Source: Tigriopus japonicus (lineage: Eukaryota > Arthropoda > Copepoda > Harpacticoida > Harpacticidae). From it: a stretch of 64,000 nucleotides of DNA. Location: the NCBI GenBank assembly GCA_010645155.1, contig CM021323.1, positions 6,195,819 to 6,259,818 of the forward strand, read 5' to 3'. This document shows, in pieces, positions 50,827 through 63,565 of this stretch; the first letter of the stretch is position 1, and each line of letters begins with the position of its first letter. The translations under genes and the position numbers were made by a program. The notes below the pieces were generated by a model. That model had not been told where the DNA came from, ran no database searches, and saw nothing but the letters and a program-made list of their open reading frames with translations.

Positions 50827-53800
50827 CATGAGGAGAACGAGCAAAGCTGAGCTTCCCTGGCCCACCTTGATTACTCGACTGGTTGGTTGGTTCTCATTTG
50901 CCCTGAGGGCGTTGTCGCCTTTGACTCATCCTCCTTTGGTAAGCACCACTCTTGCTCCCTTTCCAGATAACTCGGCACTGGATAGACCTATAGAGGTGCA
51001 TAAAATACTGCTACTATTGTGGTAGAATGTGCTCTTCGAACCTTTTGGTTCGTTTGGCTTTACACTGGCAAATTATGCCTTTGTTTGGGAGACTTTAGAT
51101 GAATCTCTTGTGTTTTAGAGCCTGTTTTTCCTGGCTTTGATTGTTTTGTCTTAGCTTGACTTGGACGTTCGATAACTAATAAACATTAGTAGTATTCTCT
51201 CCTTGGCTCCAAGATTGAAAACATGAAGCAAGAGTCTTCCCCAGAATATCTCTCTCAATATCTGTAATTTGCCGTTCTGGGTCTTTGGCATGAACGAGTT
51301 ATTTGAATTTCTGCATTTGAAAAATTGTATCAACAATAAAAAAGAAAAGAAATGTGATTGGAAAAACGATCTACGAATACTGCATATATAATGGAAAAAG
51401 GAATGGAAGACCTTTGACACAAACATTCTCAAAGAATTCAGCTAGTAATTAGGGGCCTTTTTACAAGACGTTGAGCTCTCTGAGCATGAATCATGTATTT
51501 CGTCATGTTTGGGATAGCTTTGAAATTGAAAACTTGATCAGTTGAAAACCTTACATATTAGCATGGATATTCAATCCATGCAAAAATGCATTTAGCACTT
51601 TTGGTTGATCGGGACAGAGTTTCCATAAACTTGTTCATTCTTTCCGTACTAGTCCACCGGGTGATGCATAAGAAATGGAACAGGAAGCCATGTCCTTAAT
51701 TCAGAAAGAGTTAATCTCACAAAAATGTATGAAACTCAATAAGATGCGCTATAAAACAATTCTTAAGATACGCATGGTTTTATTCCCTTTATGAGCCTTA
51801 TATTCGATTGGGGCCAAATTTTGGAAAGGGCTTCAAGGGAAAAATCGTCGTCGCTTAAGTATTAAACTAGGGTAAAATTACTTTTTCTTCCTCTTTAAGC
51901 AAAGAGTATGGCCAATCAAATCCAATGAAAGTGAGTTTCATATATGGTTTCAATCACGAGTTATAGACGATATAATCAGGTGTTCCGTTTCTTTTGAAGC
52001 ACGCGGTACTTTCCAACACTTCGTTTGCCATCACGGATAAAAAAATGTTCATTATGAATTTAGATTATTACGAATTACGATCCAAATCTTCAATATTCGC
52101 AACTTCAATTGCACATCATTTGTCTCTGTTATTAAATATTTTAATCTTTCAAGTCAAAAATGCATTAACATTATCTATTTAGGGCACATTTTATGCTTCC
52201 CTTAGAGGGTTTGGACAGCCAACGTGTAATAGACAGTGAAAAAAGCGGATCCTCTGGTTTTTCTTCTTTAACCTTATGGCTTTTAGATCAGGGGTCGACT
52301 TCTTTCATCACAGAGACGAACACACCAAAATTGGATTACAGTTCAGCGTCATTACTACGCCCTCGACACAAACATCGACACTTCACAAGGCACTTGTTCG
52401 TCAATTTCTTCCAAGTAAATGGTCAAACTCCTTCTCATTTTTCTTTCCAGGAGTCCATGGACCATTTTCTAGTTGCATGTTTTGCGTCTCTAACTCATGT
52501 TGGACGACAGCACTCGGTTGTGTAGGTACGATGTACAGAAAGCACCGTTTTGGAACTAGAACCAGCTCACAAGACACCAAAAAACACAGGCTTTTTGCCT
52601 AATGAGAAACAGAGCGGGGATGTATCAATAACACTGAGGAATCCATTACCACCGACAAGCCATTGATTTCCAACAAAACCGACACAGAACCATGAAAAAA
52701 GGGTTCACAAGTTGGTGCTCTTTTTTGGAGGTTCGTTCTTATTCCTTGCCAATTCTTGGAGGAATGGTGACTAGGTTAGACTTGTCGTTTGCACGGATCC
52801 TTGATGACTGAAACTTATCTGTTCACATCATTCCAAAATTGGGCTGGTTCTCTAACCATGCCTACCTAGTGGTGCAGACACTACTAGGAGACTTGATACC
52901 CACCCAACTATCAAGCAGTCAATGGTACCACGGAGTTGGTGGCTAATCTTCTGAGGAAACTCCCAAGAGGTGTGGCACTCGATGTCGAACCACCACTGGC
53001 ACACCCATATTCGAGTGCAGACTCGTCCAACCATTTTGCCATTTTGCCACCCAACCCTACCCACCAAAAGTCAGTTCTAGTTGGCCTCATGAAATCATAA
53101 TCTCGCAGTAGGCCTTAAATGGAATCGAGTTTAGGCCTGGATTTATGAATGAAAACCAGTTTGGTCGGACTGGCATTTACCGACAACTCTTTGGAGGAAA
53201 TATAAAAACTGAAGTTGAGGAGTCCTCTTGAACACGCCCAAAGTGAAATGCCATTCTGAAATCGTGAACGACGAGAAACGCATGCAATTTCGAGATCTTG
53301 GCCGGAATGTTCGGCCATTTTCAAAACAGACATCCATCATCGGATTTTTGGGCATTGTACTCGGTTCCAAGCAAGATTGAGCATAAACCAGAGACAGCCT
53401 CACAGATTGGTTGCTGGAGGTGCTCTTCTTGAGTGAGTGCTGAATCATGGAGGTACTTGATGGGTGTTTGAAGAGTTATCTTGGCTCTGGCGGCATCTTT
53501 TTGAGATCAATTGCTCACTCAAAATCTCAAGTGCATTGTACGTAGTCGGAGATCGTTGGTTGGGTTCTCTCCCATGTTCCTAACCATTGACAAACCGCAT
53601 GAAAAGTTAAGCTATGTGGATAACCCCATGGTTGGACTTCACAAAATCCATTTCTACCTTATATCTTCTGATCATCCAATTCTAGAGTATTCCCCAGGTA
53701 ACAAGAGGTAGCAATTTTGACACATTGGCCCCACCACGAGTTTTTGTTATTACTTTGTAATGAGCATTCTTGCTTGGGTCGGATGAGGATCTGCAGATGC

Positions 53801-53845
53801 TAAAACGATAGCCAAATCCGAAGAGCAAAAACATGCTGTTCTCCA

Positions 53846-53871
53846 GGTGGGTGAGTGAGTGGGTGGGTGGC
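53846..53871. repeat. (GTGG/GTGA)n microsatellite
   Basis: Tandem GTGG and GTGA tetranucleotides in non-coding sequence. Confidence 0.7.
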
Positions 53872-56197
53872 CATGCTGGAGCTAAAAGGTCCTTTTAAAA
53901 GCCATCGCATATCCTTTCCGATATCCCGAAGGGTCATAAAAAAGCGCCCGTCAGCATTTCGTGCCACACGTCCATCTAATTAGGAGCATGACCCTCGTGC
54001 CATCTATCTCGACAAGGTATGATAGATATTAGTGGAGTGGTTGCTCAGCATGGAATGTGGTTGGGTAATGTGGACTATCCATTGACGCGCTCACCAACTG
54101 CCAAAAGATCCAGGCACCAATTACACATCCAGGGGTCGATGTTCCCGTGGTGTTTACCTTTATTGATTTCGAGTCGATTCTAGTCTACGAGAATCTTCTC
54201 TTAGTTTTTCCAGAGCTCCTTCAAAACTAGGTTGCTTTGTTTGAGTTGACGACGAGTCGTTGGGTTATCAAAAAACCATTATTTGAGCTTTACGAAGCAT
54301 CCAATGACCAGCAGATAATTTTTCAGAGCCCGCTCATCGATCGATCTTTGGTATTGAAAACGGACAATGTTAGTTCGCATTGACGTGAGTACAATGCAAA
54401 CAAACGCTCATTTGACGTGAATATTGAATAACCACCAACCACAGTTGGTTGCAATAGTGGCGATCAAGTGCACGTGTTGATCTACTACAATGGCACTTGT
54501 TTGATCAAGTACGAGGGTGTCAAGGTCTGAGATGACTTTGGGAGAGCAAGTCTTTACATATTACCTATTAAGATTAATCATAAAACTTGGTCCTAACAAA
54601 ATCAAAAGCGCTTTTGGATTGCGGTGGAATTCCCATGTACCATTTCCACGATCAAACGCCAAAGGAAGAAGGCATGCCAAAAGATGGCACTAATCCGTGG
54701 TAATCAGGTGAAGAATGTCTTGGGGTCCATTGTGGAAAGCCATGACAAAACTTCCTTCAATCTCGAAAAGTCAAGAAGCCACTGGCTCGTCCACCACTTT
54801 GTTCAACCACGATCTCAAACACAAAACCAAGATTGACAACATCACAAACGAATCATCAAATCATTGTGGAGACACTGTGTGTGTATCAAAAAATCTGAAT
54901 CCTGAATTCCGATCGAGCCTCGAACCAATGTCTTTTGTATTTGGATCACCCTTGTTGTCAATCTAGGTGCCCTAATCGGTCAAAGGATGGTGGAAAATTA
55001 CGCACAGAATAATGACCTTTCACCTTTGGCAAGTTCAATATTGACTTATTGGGCGGATAGCCAAAGAAAGACTGACTCAAGTTGTTCGTTGGCATATAAT
55101 TGCAATCATCAACCCTAACAGAAAATATCCTATTGCAAGACTAAATTTGCCCTGAAGCCAACAAAGTAACAAGTTTAACTATAGTGATGCCCCTTTTATG
55201 GCGTCTTACACCTTCATAGCGAAAAAGGTCCATCATAAACCAAACGTCAATTTGCCTTGATTTCTATTCTTCACTGATCGCGATAATGAAGTGAAAGTTG
55301 GCAGGACCTTTTTCCTTCTACCTATTGCCCTGGCTGTCAATCCGAGATTTCATGAATTTTGCATATGCCACATCCGTTCACGATCCCGAATTCTTGAAAC
55401 AGGTGCACATCTGCCACCAAGCGACCTATCGTACTGGAAAGAAGTGTCCAGACTGCGTACCTACATACATAGGGGGGCTTCATTTCTCAAAAAAATGCCT
55501 GCCAAAGACACTTACAAGTACCAGATCGCCAGAACTCAGTGGCATGTGCTCCGGATTGTGATGGCTAAAATGGCTTTGCCACCATTAAACAGCAGTCGAC
55601 CGAAGAATTTGGGTGTAGCCCGAATAATCGTACGGACATGAATAATATATCTTCCGACTGAGGAGCGACGTGAATCTTCCTTTGTTTCCTTCTCCTGGTT
55701 CATCCAAAGAGCACATGTCTCTCTCTTGGCAATGACATTTCATACGTTTGTATTCTTCTACCACCATTCAGTATACTATACTGCAGACCGGTGCCGGTAC
55801 TTGACTCGAGTAGTACTTACTTGGCGGATGACCCTGGCTTTCGCTCTCCCGATTGGGCGGGATCCGTCTTCGCTCCTCATACCATTGGTTGCAAAGGGGT
55901 CGTTGGTTGCGCAAGAATGGTTTTCGGTCATCCGTGGCTCAGGCAACCACTCTCCGGTGAAACGGAGCAGGAGAAAGAAGACGACATCATCAAGCGCACT
56001 TTCACCCCCCAAATGCTTCCCTCCCTCGATTCAATCCGTGCTGTTGCCCGCTTTTTGGAGAGTTGTGGGTCGGACGACGCGGAAGGTTGTTTGCTCTACT
56101 CATGGTTCATCCTCAGTTGAAAATTGGATTGACGTGCAAACGGTTCGAGTCATATTGTGCGCATATTGGAAAGGTTCCAGGACTGACTCTAAAGTCG

Positions 56198-57194
56198 ATG
56201 GCAGAATTAAACGAGGTAAGTTCGACAGCTTAACCAGACCTAGTGTTTGAGGCTTGACAGTGACCCATGCTGATTCTTCCAGATGTGGACTGATTTCGAG
56301 TCCGTAATCTTGGGTAACGAAGGGCTCTCCGAGGACCACCCATCCAGTCCCATCCGTCAAACGCCAGATCTCTTTGGCATTAACACCACCCAAACCCTGA
56401 TCAAAGATGAGCAATCACCCTCGACGCCCAGTAGTTATTGCTCCCGATCATCCCCGGAATATCATATGGATTACTACAGCTGCAGTAGTAACAATAGTGA
56501 TGGGAGTTTGTCGCCACATTATTCCATGGGCCCCGAGAGTCTCTACTACCCTAACGAATACCCTCAACCAACACATCACCAAAGCTATTCGTCTTATCCA
56601 GCCTCTTCCCAACAACCCGAAATGGATGTGAACGTGAACATCAATCTGAACTTACTTCCAATGCAATCACAAGGTCAACACTATCAAAGCAACCAATACG
56701 GCTACTTCCCGCAGTATTCGTTCGAAGACCAATACTACCACAACTCGTACTCACCATCCTACCATAATCCATCTCAAGTGCAATACCGAGTTCCAACCAA
56801 CGGTCAGATCCAGATGTCCCAGGTCCCTGATTCAATGGTGGACTGTTCCAAACCTACGATCCCAAGTTCGGCATTGACTAAAACAGGCAAGCCCAAACGG
56901 AAACGGAACTACGCCAAACGGAAGACCGTGATTCATTCGTGTCCCACGGAAGGTTGTCCCAAGACCTACACTAAATCCAGTCATTTGAAGGCCCATCTTC
57001 GAACGCATACAGGAGAGAAGCCTTACGTGTGCCACTTTAAAGGCTGCGGATGGAAGTTTGCCCGCTCAGATGAGCTGACCCGACACACTCGAAAACACAC
57101 GGGAGATCGACCTTTCCGGTGTCGATTGTGCGAGCGAGCCTTTTCCAGATCCGACCATCTCTCGCTTCATATGAAAAGACACATGGTGGTTTGA
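56198..57194 (+). CDS. Krueppel-like transcription factor (KLF1/2/4-type zinc fingers)
   Basis: Two coding exons: 56198-56215 (MAELNE, phase 0) and 56283-57194, separated by a 67-nt intron with GTAAGT donor and CTTCCAG acceptor; together 309 aa. Exon 2 itself begins with ATG, so translation could also start there. Residues 1-200 form a Ser/Tyr/Pro/Gln-rich activation region with acidic starts ([19 protein letters not shown]). A basic stretch ([12 protein letters not shown]) precedes three C2H2 fingers at residues 226-306: zinc ligands C226/C231/H244/H248, C256/C261/H274/H278 and C286/C289/H302/H306, joined by TGEKPY and TGDRPF linkers. [15 protein letters not shown] and [14 protein letters not shown] are KLF hallmarks that predict binding to CACCC/GC boxes in the nucleus. 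The fingers favour the KLF1/2/4 group; the exact orthologue is not fixed. Confidence 0.93.
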
Positions 57195-57314
57195 GACCAG
57201 CGGAAACCAACGAAGATACACAGACTTGCTATAAACCAATCTATTCTGTCTTGTACTGATTATTTTTTTCTTAATTTGGGCTGTGATGATTATCAGGTCA
57301 AGGCATATCATGTA

Positions 57315-57320
57315 ATAAAG
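57315..57320 (+). terminator. Poly(A) signal of the KLF gene
   Basis: AATAAA lies 121 nt after the stop codon and is the first canonical hexamer downstream. Confidence 0.65.
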
Positions 57321-59599
57321 CTCTTGGAATACACATCGGGTACGCTGCTTTTACTTCTTGTAAGGAGAGAAAAAAATGCTCAATTTGGAAAGGAAGATTC
57401 ATTTGGTTGCTAGATGTTTTTTTCACCAAACTTCAAAAGTGACGTGGATGACTCTGCCAGAAGTAATTACGACGACTTTGAAGTTATTTTTGCCTCATGA
57501 AGAAATTCAGAGTAACTTTTCAGGAAAAGGCCACCAATGAAAGGTATGTGGGACAAGAAAGTTCAAGAAAACTTTCTAGATAAAAAATGCCACAGGCTCC
57601 GATAACAATAGCTGAGAGTGTGAACATTCTTAAAAAAGTAGAGAAAAGAAAAGAAATCCAACTTGTTTTTGTTCATCAGTTTTGGAAGAAGCAAGGATAG
57701 TGTCGTCTTGTTGGGAATAATATTTTGCATTATTGTATCTTATTGTATTTGCAGGCAAGTGCTACAAACAGTATTTGTTAAGAAAAGTACATTAGTTCGT
57801 TTTTTTGCGTGAACGTAATTATAATGCCATTAAAATTAAAATGTTGTATTTGTAAGGACCTCAAAACTCAAAAAGTACCCTCTACTCGCTACATTTCGCA
57901 GACTTACATGTAAGGTTGTTGAAGTGGTTTTAAAATATAGTGGGAGTATGTCTCATTTTCATTGAGAATTTCATTTTACTTTTCATTTTAACATCCTTTA
58001 ATATACGGTAATGAATTCAAAATCAATTATCATCCGATGTTTTTTTGAAAAATACGTCAATTCCGTGTTATATTTTTAAAAGTTAAATTTTTACGTATTG
58101 TAAATGTTTTGAATGTTGGCAGTTTTACATGAATGTTTGAAAGTAGGAGCATTGAAATATTCACAATCCTCAGATATTTTGACCGGTTCCGTTTTAGCCA
58201 ACAATGCTCAACTTTGACATCATCTCTTTTGCAATAAATGAAGGACTTCATTTTGCACGCTGTTTCAAATGGCTTTTATAGGTTTGGATCGAACTCCTCA
58301 AAGACACTTTTATCAATTTTATCAAGTCGATAAACAACCTTTTGTAATGTCAAAGACACTCAAAGTTGGGTAGTACTAAAGAATTTTGAAATATTCGGTT
58401 GATGTTTCATGGTCCATCAAGAAATCGTAAATTTGAATATGAATCTGTTAGACTTATATATTTCTAATTTTGGTTGAACACAAAACAAAGTGTACTCTAA
58501 ATACTTGTGAAATACGTTTTCCAAAACTCTTGTTTTAAGTCAATTTAAGTGATATTATATACTATTTTGAGCTATTTTGACATCAACTCAAAAACTCAAA
58601 TTTTTCACTACACCTAGCGTTTTTCGGCATTTTGCGGTCAAAAATGGATCATTCAAACCCTAATAACTCAGCAGCTGCTGAATGTATTTTTATTCAATTT
58701 GAATTCATTGGGTAACAAAATGGTCCCTAAATATGGATTAAATAGTTTATCAAAAAATGTTAAAGCTAATAGGTTTTTAGGTATATAACTTTTTCCTTGG
58801 ACCTAAACTTATGTTATACAATAAAAGTAAAGTTGTTCCCCATTGAAGTTTGGGTCCAAAAATGCCAAGATGTCTTTGAGTTCGATCCAAACCAATGCCA
58901 TTCGAAACAATGTGTTTGCTAAGGTCATTGTCCATGTGTTGAACATGCAAAAGGCATTGAAATGTCTTTTTCTAAATATCTACTTTGCAAAGTATCATAT
59001 TAAAAATATGTTTCCCCTCTGGGAGCATTAAGAGGTAAAGGGTTAATTGTAGTAACAGACCGAAAGAGCTTTGTGCCGACATTACGGCCAAAATTTTGGT
59101 TTCGGCTTCGGATATGCCTCCTGAAACCGAAAACAGACACGCACAATAAAGAATGGAATTTGACAAGAAAGCAAAGGTTTTTAATGATCCCAAAACCTCA
59201 GAAACAAATGATTTCCCATTTTTTATACTCTCGATTTCCCAACATATTTGGCTCTTGCCGAAACTTTCGGTTTCGGTTAAGAGCCCTTTTGGCCAATCAC
59301 TTGTTAATTCAGACGAATGTAAGTCTATTCAGGCCAACAGACGTTCCTGTCCTTCGTTTTGGCCAGAAATCATGTCAGTTTTATAATAGTATTATCCCTT
59401 GTGATGTAGAACTGGATCTTAGAGTAATGCATTTTTACCAATTTATGTTCTAACTAAATACCTGCAAACTTGAACCATTCTCCAAACTCTTAAAGAAAAC
59501 TGAGTGCCCTGTTATGTTCAAAAAGATAGAACCGCAATTTTCGCAAGGAGCCATCTCGTTCCTTGTCTGATAAAATTTGGATGGTTCTACGTGTATTTC
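57321..59599. other. AT-rich spacer between convergent genes
   Basis: AT-rich, with no credible exon. The KLF gene (plus) and the PAN/kelch gene (minus) converge on it. It contains a hairpin at 59250-59285; GAAACCG-type words near 59043-59115 echo that hairpin, suggesting a decayed repeat. Confidence 0.5.
59250..59285. repeat. Imperfect hairpin built on CCGAAAC
   Basis: GGCTCTTGCCGAAAC and GGTTTCGGTTAAGAGCC form inverted arms of about 15 nt with a few mismatches and a very short loop. It may be the end or centre of a small repeat element. Confidence 0.45.
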
Positions 59600-61892
59600 T
59601 CATTTTACTATCTCTAAATGAGTTGTAGGGTCATTGGAGGGATCTCGGACTTTTCTACTCATTATGAAATGTTTAGCAATGGGATGAATGGATCCTCCAA
59701 AAGGTACAATTTCATATTCTCTTGTTCCATTAACAGGATCAAAGTCCCAAACAAACCCATATGTGCTCATGGACCAGAGCACTGGATAATGAGTGGCCCG
59801 AAAGGCCAAAAACAATTTTGTTCCTTCCATGAAAGCTTTTCCCAAATAGAGACGATGTTCTGTCCCCATCTCAGGCACATAAATCCAAGTATGCAAATCC
59901 AGATTGTAACAATAAGCGCCACGGTATGTCTCATCATAAGGATGAAGGCCACCCACCACCACCATACCCATATTATTCACCTAATCCAATGTGGCCGTTA
60001 GAAATAGATGTGATAAAGCCGTCAGAACCCTGAACTTACTCGATGGATCAAGGTCCCCCAAACTGGTCCAGGGGGAAATGGGTCCACTTCCAGCCTCACA
60101 CCTGTGACTAAGTTAATGATCAAAGTTTTCTCTTCATAAGTGACGGGTCCACTCAGGCCATTTAGAATAAAAACAGTGGTTTCGTTGACCTTACCCAAAC
60201 CAAACAATCTTTTGCCTACGGGCATTAGTGACCTTTGGATCCATTTATCCCCACTCAAGCATTCAATAATGGGTGTATGATCCTCAACGGGGGCTTCCAC
60301 ATGTGTTGAACCGCCTTTGATTCCTCCAATTAAGCAGGGACTTCCACTCATCACTATCATTTGGCCCAAATGATGATTGGCCAAAGAAACCGGTCCTGTG
60401 TGCCATTGTTCCATGCCTGGGATCCATGAGAAGCATATCCGCGAATAAGACACTCCACATAAAAGTAATTGACCATTGTATGAGGCCAAGAGTTGTTCGT
60501 TGAACTCAATGGAGCCGTAGCCCTTTGCTAGATTGGGTATCGATATGGGTTGATGGTCATTTTTCATCGTGGTTCCCAAACCAGCGAAGAAAATATGATC
60601 TTCTAAAAAAAGAGTGGACGTAAAATGAAGAGGAGGGAAAATTTGGCGAGCATTATTGCGACGATTTAATGATTGATATCGCCACGTCTTCTTCTTCATC
60701 AGCATCCAAAAAGAAGAAACAGAGAACCGAAAAAGTTTGCTTTTTGAAGCAGATCAATGAATCCAGTTAAGGTTTCCAAAAATTACATCATGGTGGCAAC
60801 ATGTCATGTTTTTACCCACAAATGATATTGACATTTTTATGCAAAACTATTTCAAATTACCTCTCTGTTCGTCTCCAGCCATTCTTTCTAGTGCCATATA
60901 AAGTGGGTTTCGTCCCGCAATAGACAACCTGGATTTTGAATGCCTTAGTGTTCCATTGATCCAACCGAGCTCACATCCACTAAAAGAAGTGGAATCACAG
61001 ATATCATTTCTATGGCTTAGTCAAAAGGTGCCCAGTCGAAAAATGTTCGATATTGCTCTAGAACCGCTAATTGCCGCGATCCCAAGTTATGCATTTTGTT
61101 TCAATGTCAATTCAACCAGATAGTAAACGTACTTTGTTGAAGCTACATGTCTGCCTTCCGACAAACATGTCAGTTTTCTATAGATTTTTTTCAAATTAAC
61201 AATTTAAGAATCCCACAGTGTTAAGGAATAGAAGTTGTTTTGCGCATATCCCTGCAAACCAGACCTTGCTTGTATTCATCAGACTTCGTACTTAATCGAA
61301 CGTCGGAGTCAAAAGTTATGCTCGCTCAAAGTTCAGTGCAAATCCTACCAAGAATGAACGAACTAGCCCTTTTGTGGTAATTGTTTTACCACAAAAGTCC
61401 GAGCTCATTCATTCTATGCTCTCTTGAGTACATAAGTTTGAGAAGGCATAACTTTTCACTCCGTCATTCGATTGAGCTGCAAATTGAACTACAAATTTAT
61501 GTCAAGCAAGGCAAAGTCTCATTTGCAGAAGAACGTAATTGCTTTAATCCTACAAGAGAGTGTGGTTCTTTTCGTTAGCCTCCCAGTCCAGTGAAATTCA
61601 TTGGTTCTTGCTCGAGGTAACACTTGCCTTCCATTAAGTGGAAATACGTATCCGTCACATTCGTCCATATTCAAATTACAATAAAAGGCACACATAGCCT
61701 CGGTTTGTCTGGAAGAAATTCAAGTAGTCAGCAAGTCAGGAACACTAAAAAAAGATAATCTTACGCCACGTTTCGTTTAGTTGGGATCCAATTGTCCAAA
61801 ATTGGGTACTTAAATGCAATATATTGTCGTTGAGCAATCTCACCCAAGACCAACTGAAACGCGCTTAACAGTAGAACAACTTGGTCAAACAT
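59600..61892 (-). CDS. Secreted PAN-like plus kelch-like beta-propeller protein
   Basis: Five exons in transcription order: 61765-61892, 61628-61708, 60861-60979, 60040-60602 and 59600-59980; 1,272 nt (423 aa plus stop), all in phase. The N-terminus MFDQVVLLLSAFQLVLG is a signal peptide. Residues 44-76 form a short Cys-rich PAN/apple-like module (C49, C53, C60, C72; CAFYCNLNMDECDGYVF, then GCELGW). From residue about 110 there are kelch-type strands: HIFFAGLG, LLLCGVSYSRICFSW, SPCLIGGIKGG, then MVVVGGLHPYDETYRGAYCY. The second intron starts with GC, not GT (AATGGAAG|GCAAGT). The third exon has two in-phase acceptors; the one giving four cysteines was used (the other adds nine residues including an extra Cys). 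I know no named orthologue. A binding or adhesion role outside the cell is inferred from the domains only. Confidence 0.8.
61252..61528. mobile_element. About 277-bp foldback (MITE-like) element
   Basis: Nearly the whole segment is one imperfect inverted repeat with a 5-nt loop at 61381-61385. The inner arms pair perfectly for 12 nt (CTTTTGTGGTAA), and pairing continues outward through GAATGAA, GTTATGC/GCATAAC, GGAGT(C/G)AAAAG, AATCGAA and CCTTGCTTG to outer CTGCAAA/TTTGCAG. It lies within the second intron of the PAN/kelch gene. Target duplications are not obvious. It has no coding capacity; the 65-codon frame across it is a by-product. Confidence 0.7.
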
Positions 61893-63565
61893 CTTCGATC
61901 GACTGATCCTTCAATTCACCGAGTTCGTCAAACCTCCAATCCCTCTACGACCTTCGCCATCATTTATTTCAAACCCTTGGACGGGAAATCGAACATTGAG
62001 CGACAAGATAATGGTTCGAATTGTTTATTTGATTGATATTGAGGTGTTCAAGTCCTAGCCTTGGACTCGATCACACTCGGATTAAGAAGTAATTACTGCC
62101 ACTTGTGGCTTGTCAGATGCCCAGAGGCATGAATCAGCTTCCACCACAAGCCATCCATCCACACTTATCCATGTCTTTATTGGTCAAGAAGGCAACATGT
62201 GTTGGATGGCTAGAAATAATCTCGGCATCCTTCAACAATGACGGTCTACTTGATGAAGAGAGAAAATTGTACTCTTCTGACCTTCGTCGGACAAGATTGT
62301 TCCCTCTTCTGTGAACCCCTGGCATCACTTCCAAGCATTGAAGTATCCTTCCCGATTAGTGTACTCTTTAAGAAGGGAAATGGTATGGGCACAAAAGCGC
62401 ATTGGCAGATTTATTGATAGAAGATGTTGAGTAGATCAGTGTTCAAGGGCGTCGGTTTTAAGCGGATTCACAGTCACGATCACGTTTCGTCGTAAGTACC
62501 ACAAAGTCCAATGCTTTGGAGCATTGTCTTTGGCAGATATGTATGTACTCGCAAACACCTTCACCTTCACCAATGAGGCAAGCCAATCCATCCAAGAGTG
62601 GGGTAGAAACTGATTTTACTCGCCTCCAGGCTAATGAACCGTTATTCTTCTACCTTACAGCCTCTACGAGCATGTGTGCCTATGAAACTTCCTTTGAGAT
62701 ACGTTCGCACATTGTGAGTGAGTGAATCATCAGGTTGATATTGATCATGTTTCAAAGTCTCTGAGAGGAACAAATGACGCCGCATTCAAGTCCTCGGTTT
62801 CAGGGTCAAGAACTAGGCCAAGATTGCCTCCTCCAAGGACGACGTGTGAGAGAACTGACATGTTTACTGGACTTCAATCCATTGACAATGCTCATCTATG
62901 CCAAGTATCTGTTAGTTTCGCCCCATCATCTTTGAGCAGGAGAGGATTGCCAAGAGGAGCTGAGAATAACTGTTCCGAAACTAGGGCTTTGTGAATCAAG
63001 CAAAGGGTTTCGCAACTTCTATCCGGAGAAGGATGACCATTAAATATTCAAATGACTCGCTAAACATGTGGCCTTGATTGTGTTTCTCGTGGTTTGAGAA
63101 TTGGACGAAACACGAGACGGTTCATTTGTCATTAGAACATTGATGTCTTTGTCTTTATTTTCTTGTAGGTTGTTACAGTGATTGTTACGGAATGGAGAAA
63201 GCACACATGAGATTGAGGATGGATGACAGCATATTCCAAAGGGCAAAGAGGGGATGATTGTTCGTTGAATTTGATATTTTATTTGGTATTTCGATGATCC
63301 AAAGCAATGCCACAAAGGACAGAGCTATTCCTATGGCACAGCTGAGTTTTCAAATAACGAATATCAATTGAACGGTTGAGGGGGCAAGACAAAACCTTGT
63401 TTCCGTCTTAAAGCGTCGACATTATTGCACAAAAGGGAGAATACTTCAAGAAGTAAACATCATAAAAATAATACTGATATGATAGTTGACTAGGAGAATA
63501 GGGCTGAAGGGCGCTCACAGAGCTTCCGGAGGCTGATTATTTTGAATTGGGTTTGTGTCTAAATT
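61893..63565. other. Spacer between the two secreted-protein genes
   Basis: It contains the 5' flank of the PAN/kelch gene and the 3' flank of the Cys-rich peptide gene, both on the minus strand. No coding exon or RNA gene was recognised; short frames on both strands (for example 62722-62994) have no features. Confidence 0.5.

Larger units (their letters stand above)
48562..56197. other. Gene-poor spacer between ADSL and KLF
   Basis: The left part (48.6-50.0 kb) is markedly AT-rich, with poly-T/poly-A runs and no credible exon. A possible frameshifted coding remnant lies at 50399-50729 and a palindrome at 50807-50826. A GTGG/GTGA repeat lies at 53846-53871. The right end, from about 55.7 kb, becomes less AT-rich and probably holds the KLF promoter and 5' UTR. 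No RNA gene was recognised. Confidence 0.5.

Noticed and set aside
55726..56250. 174-codon ORF overlapping the KLF start
   Set aside because: It lies in another frame across the likely KLF 5' UTR and the GTAAGT donor at 56216; the MAELNE start with intron fits much better.
61381..61578. 65-codon ORF across the foldback element
   Set aside because: It is produced by the right arm of the inverted repeat and has no coding support.
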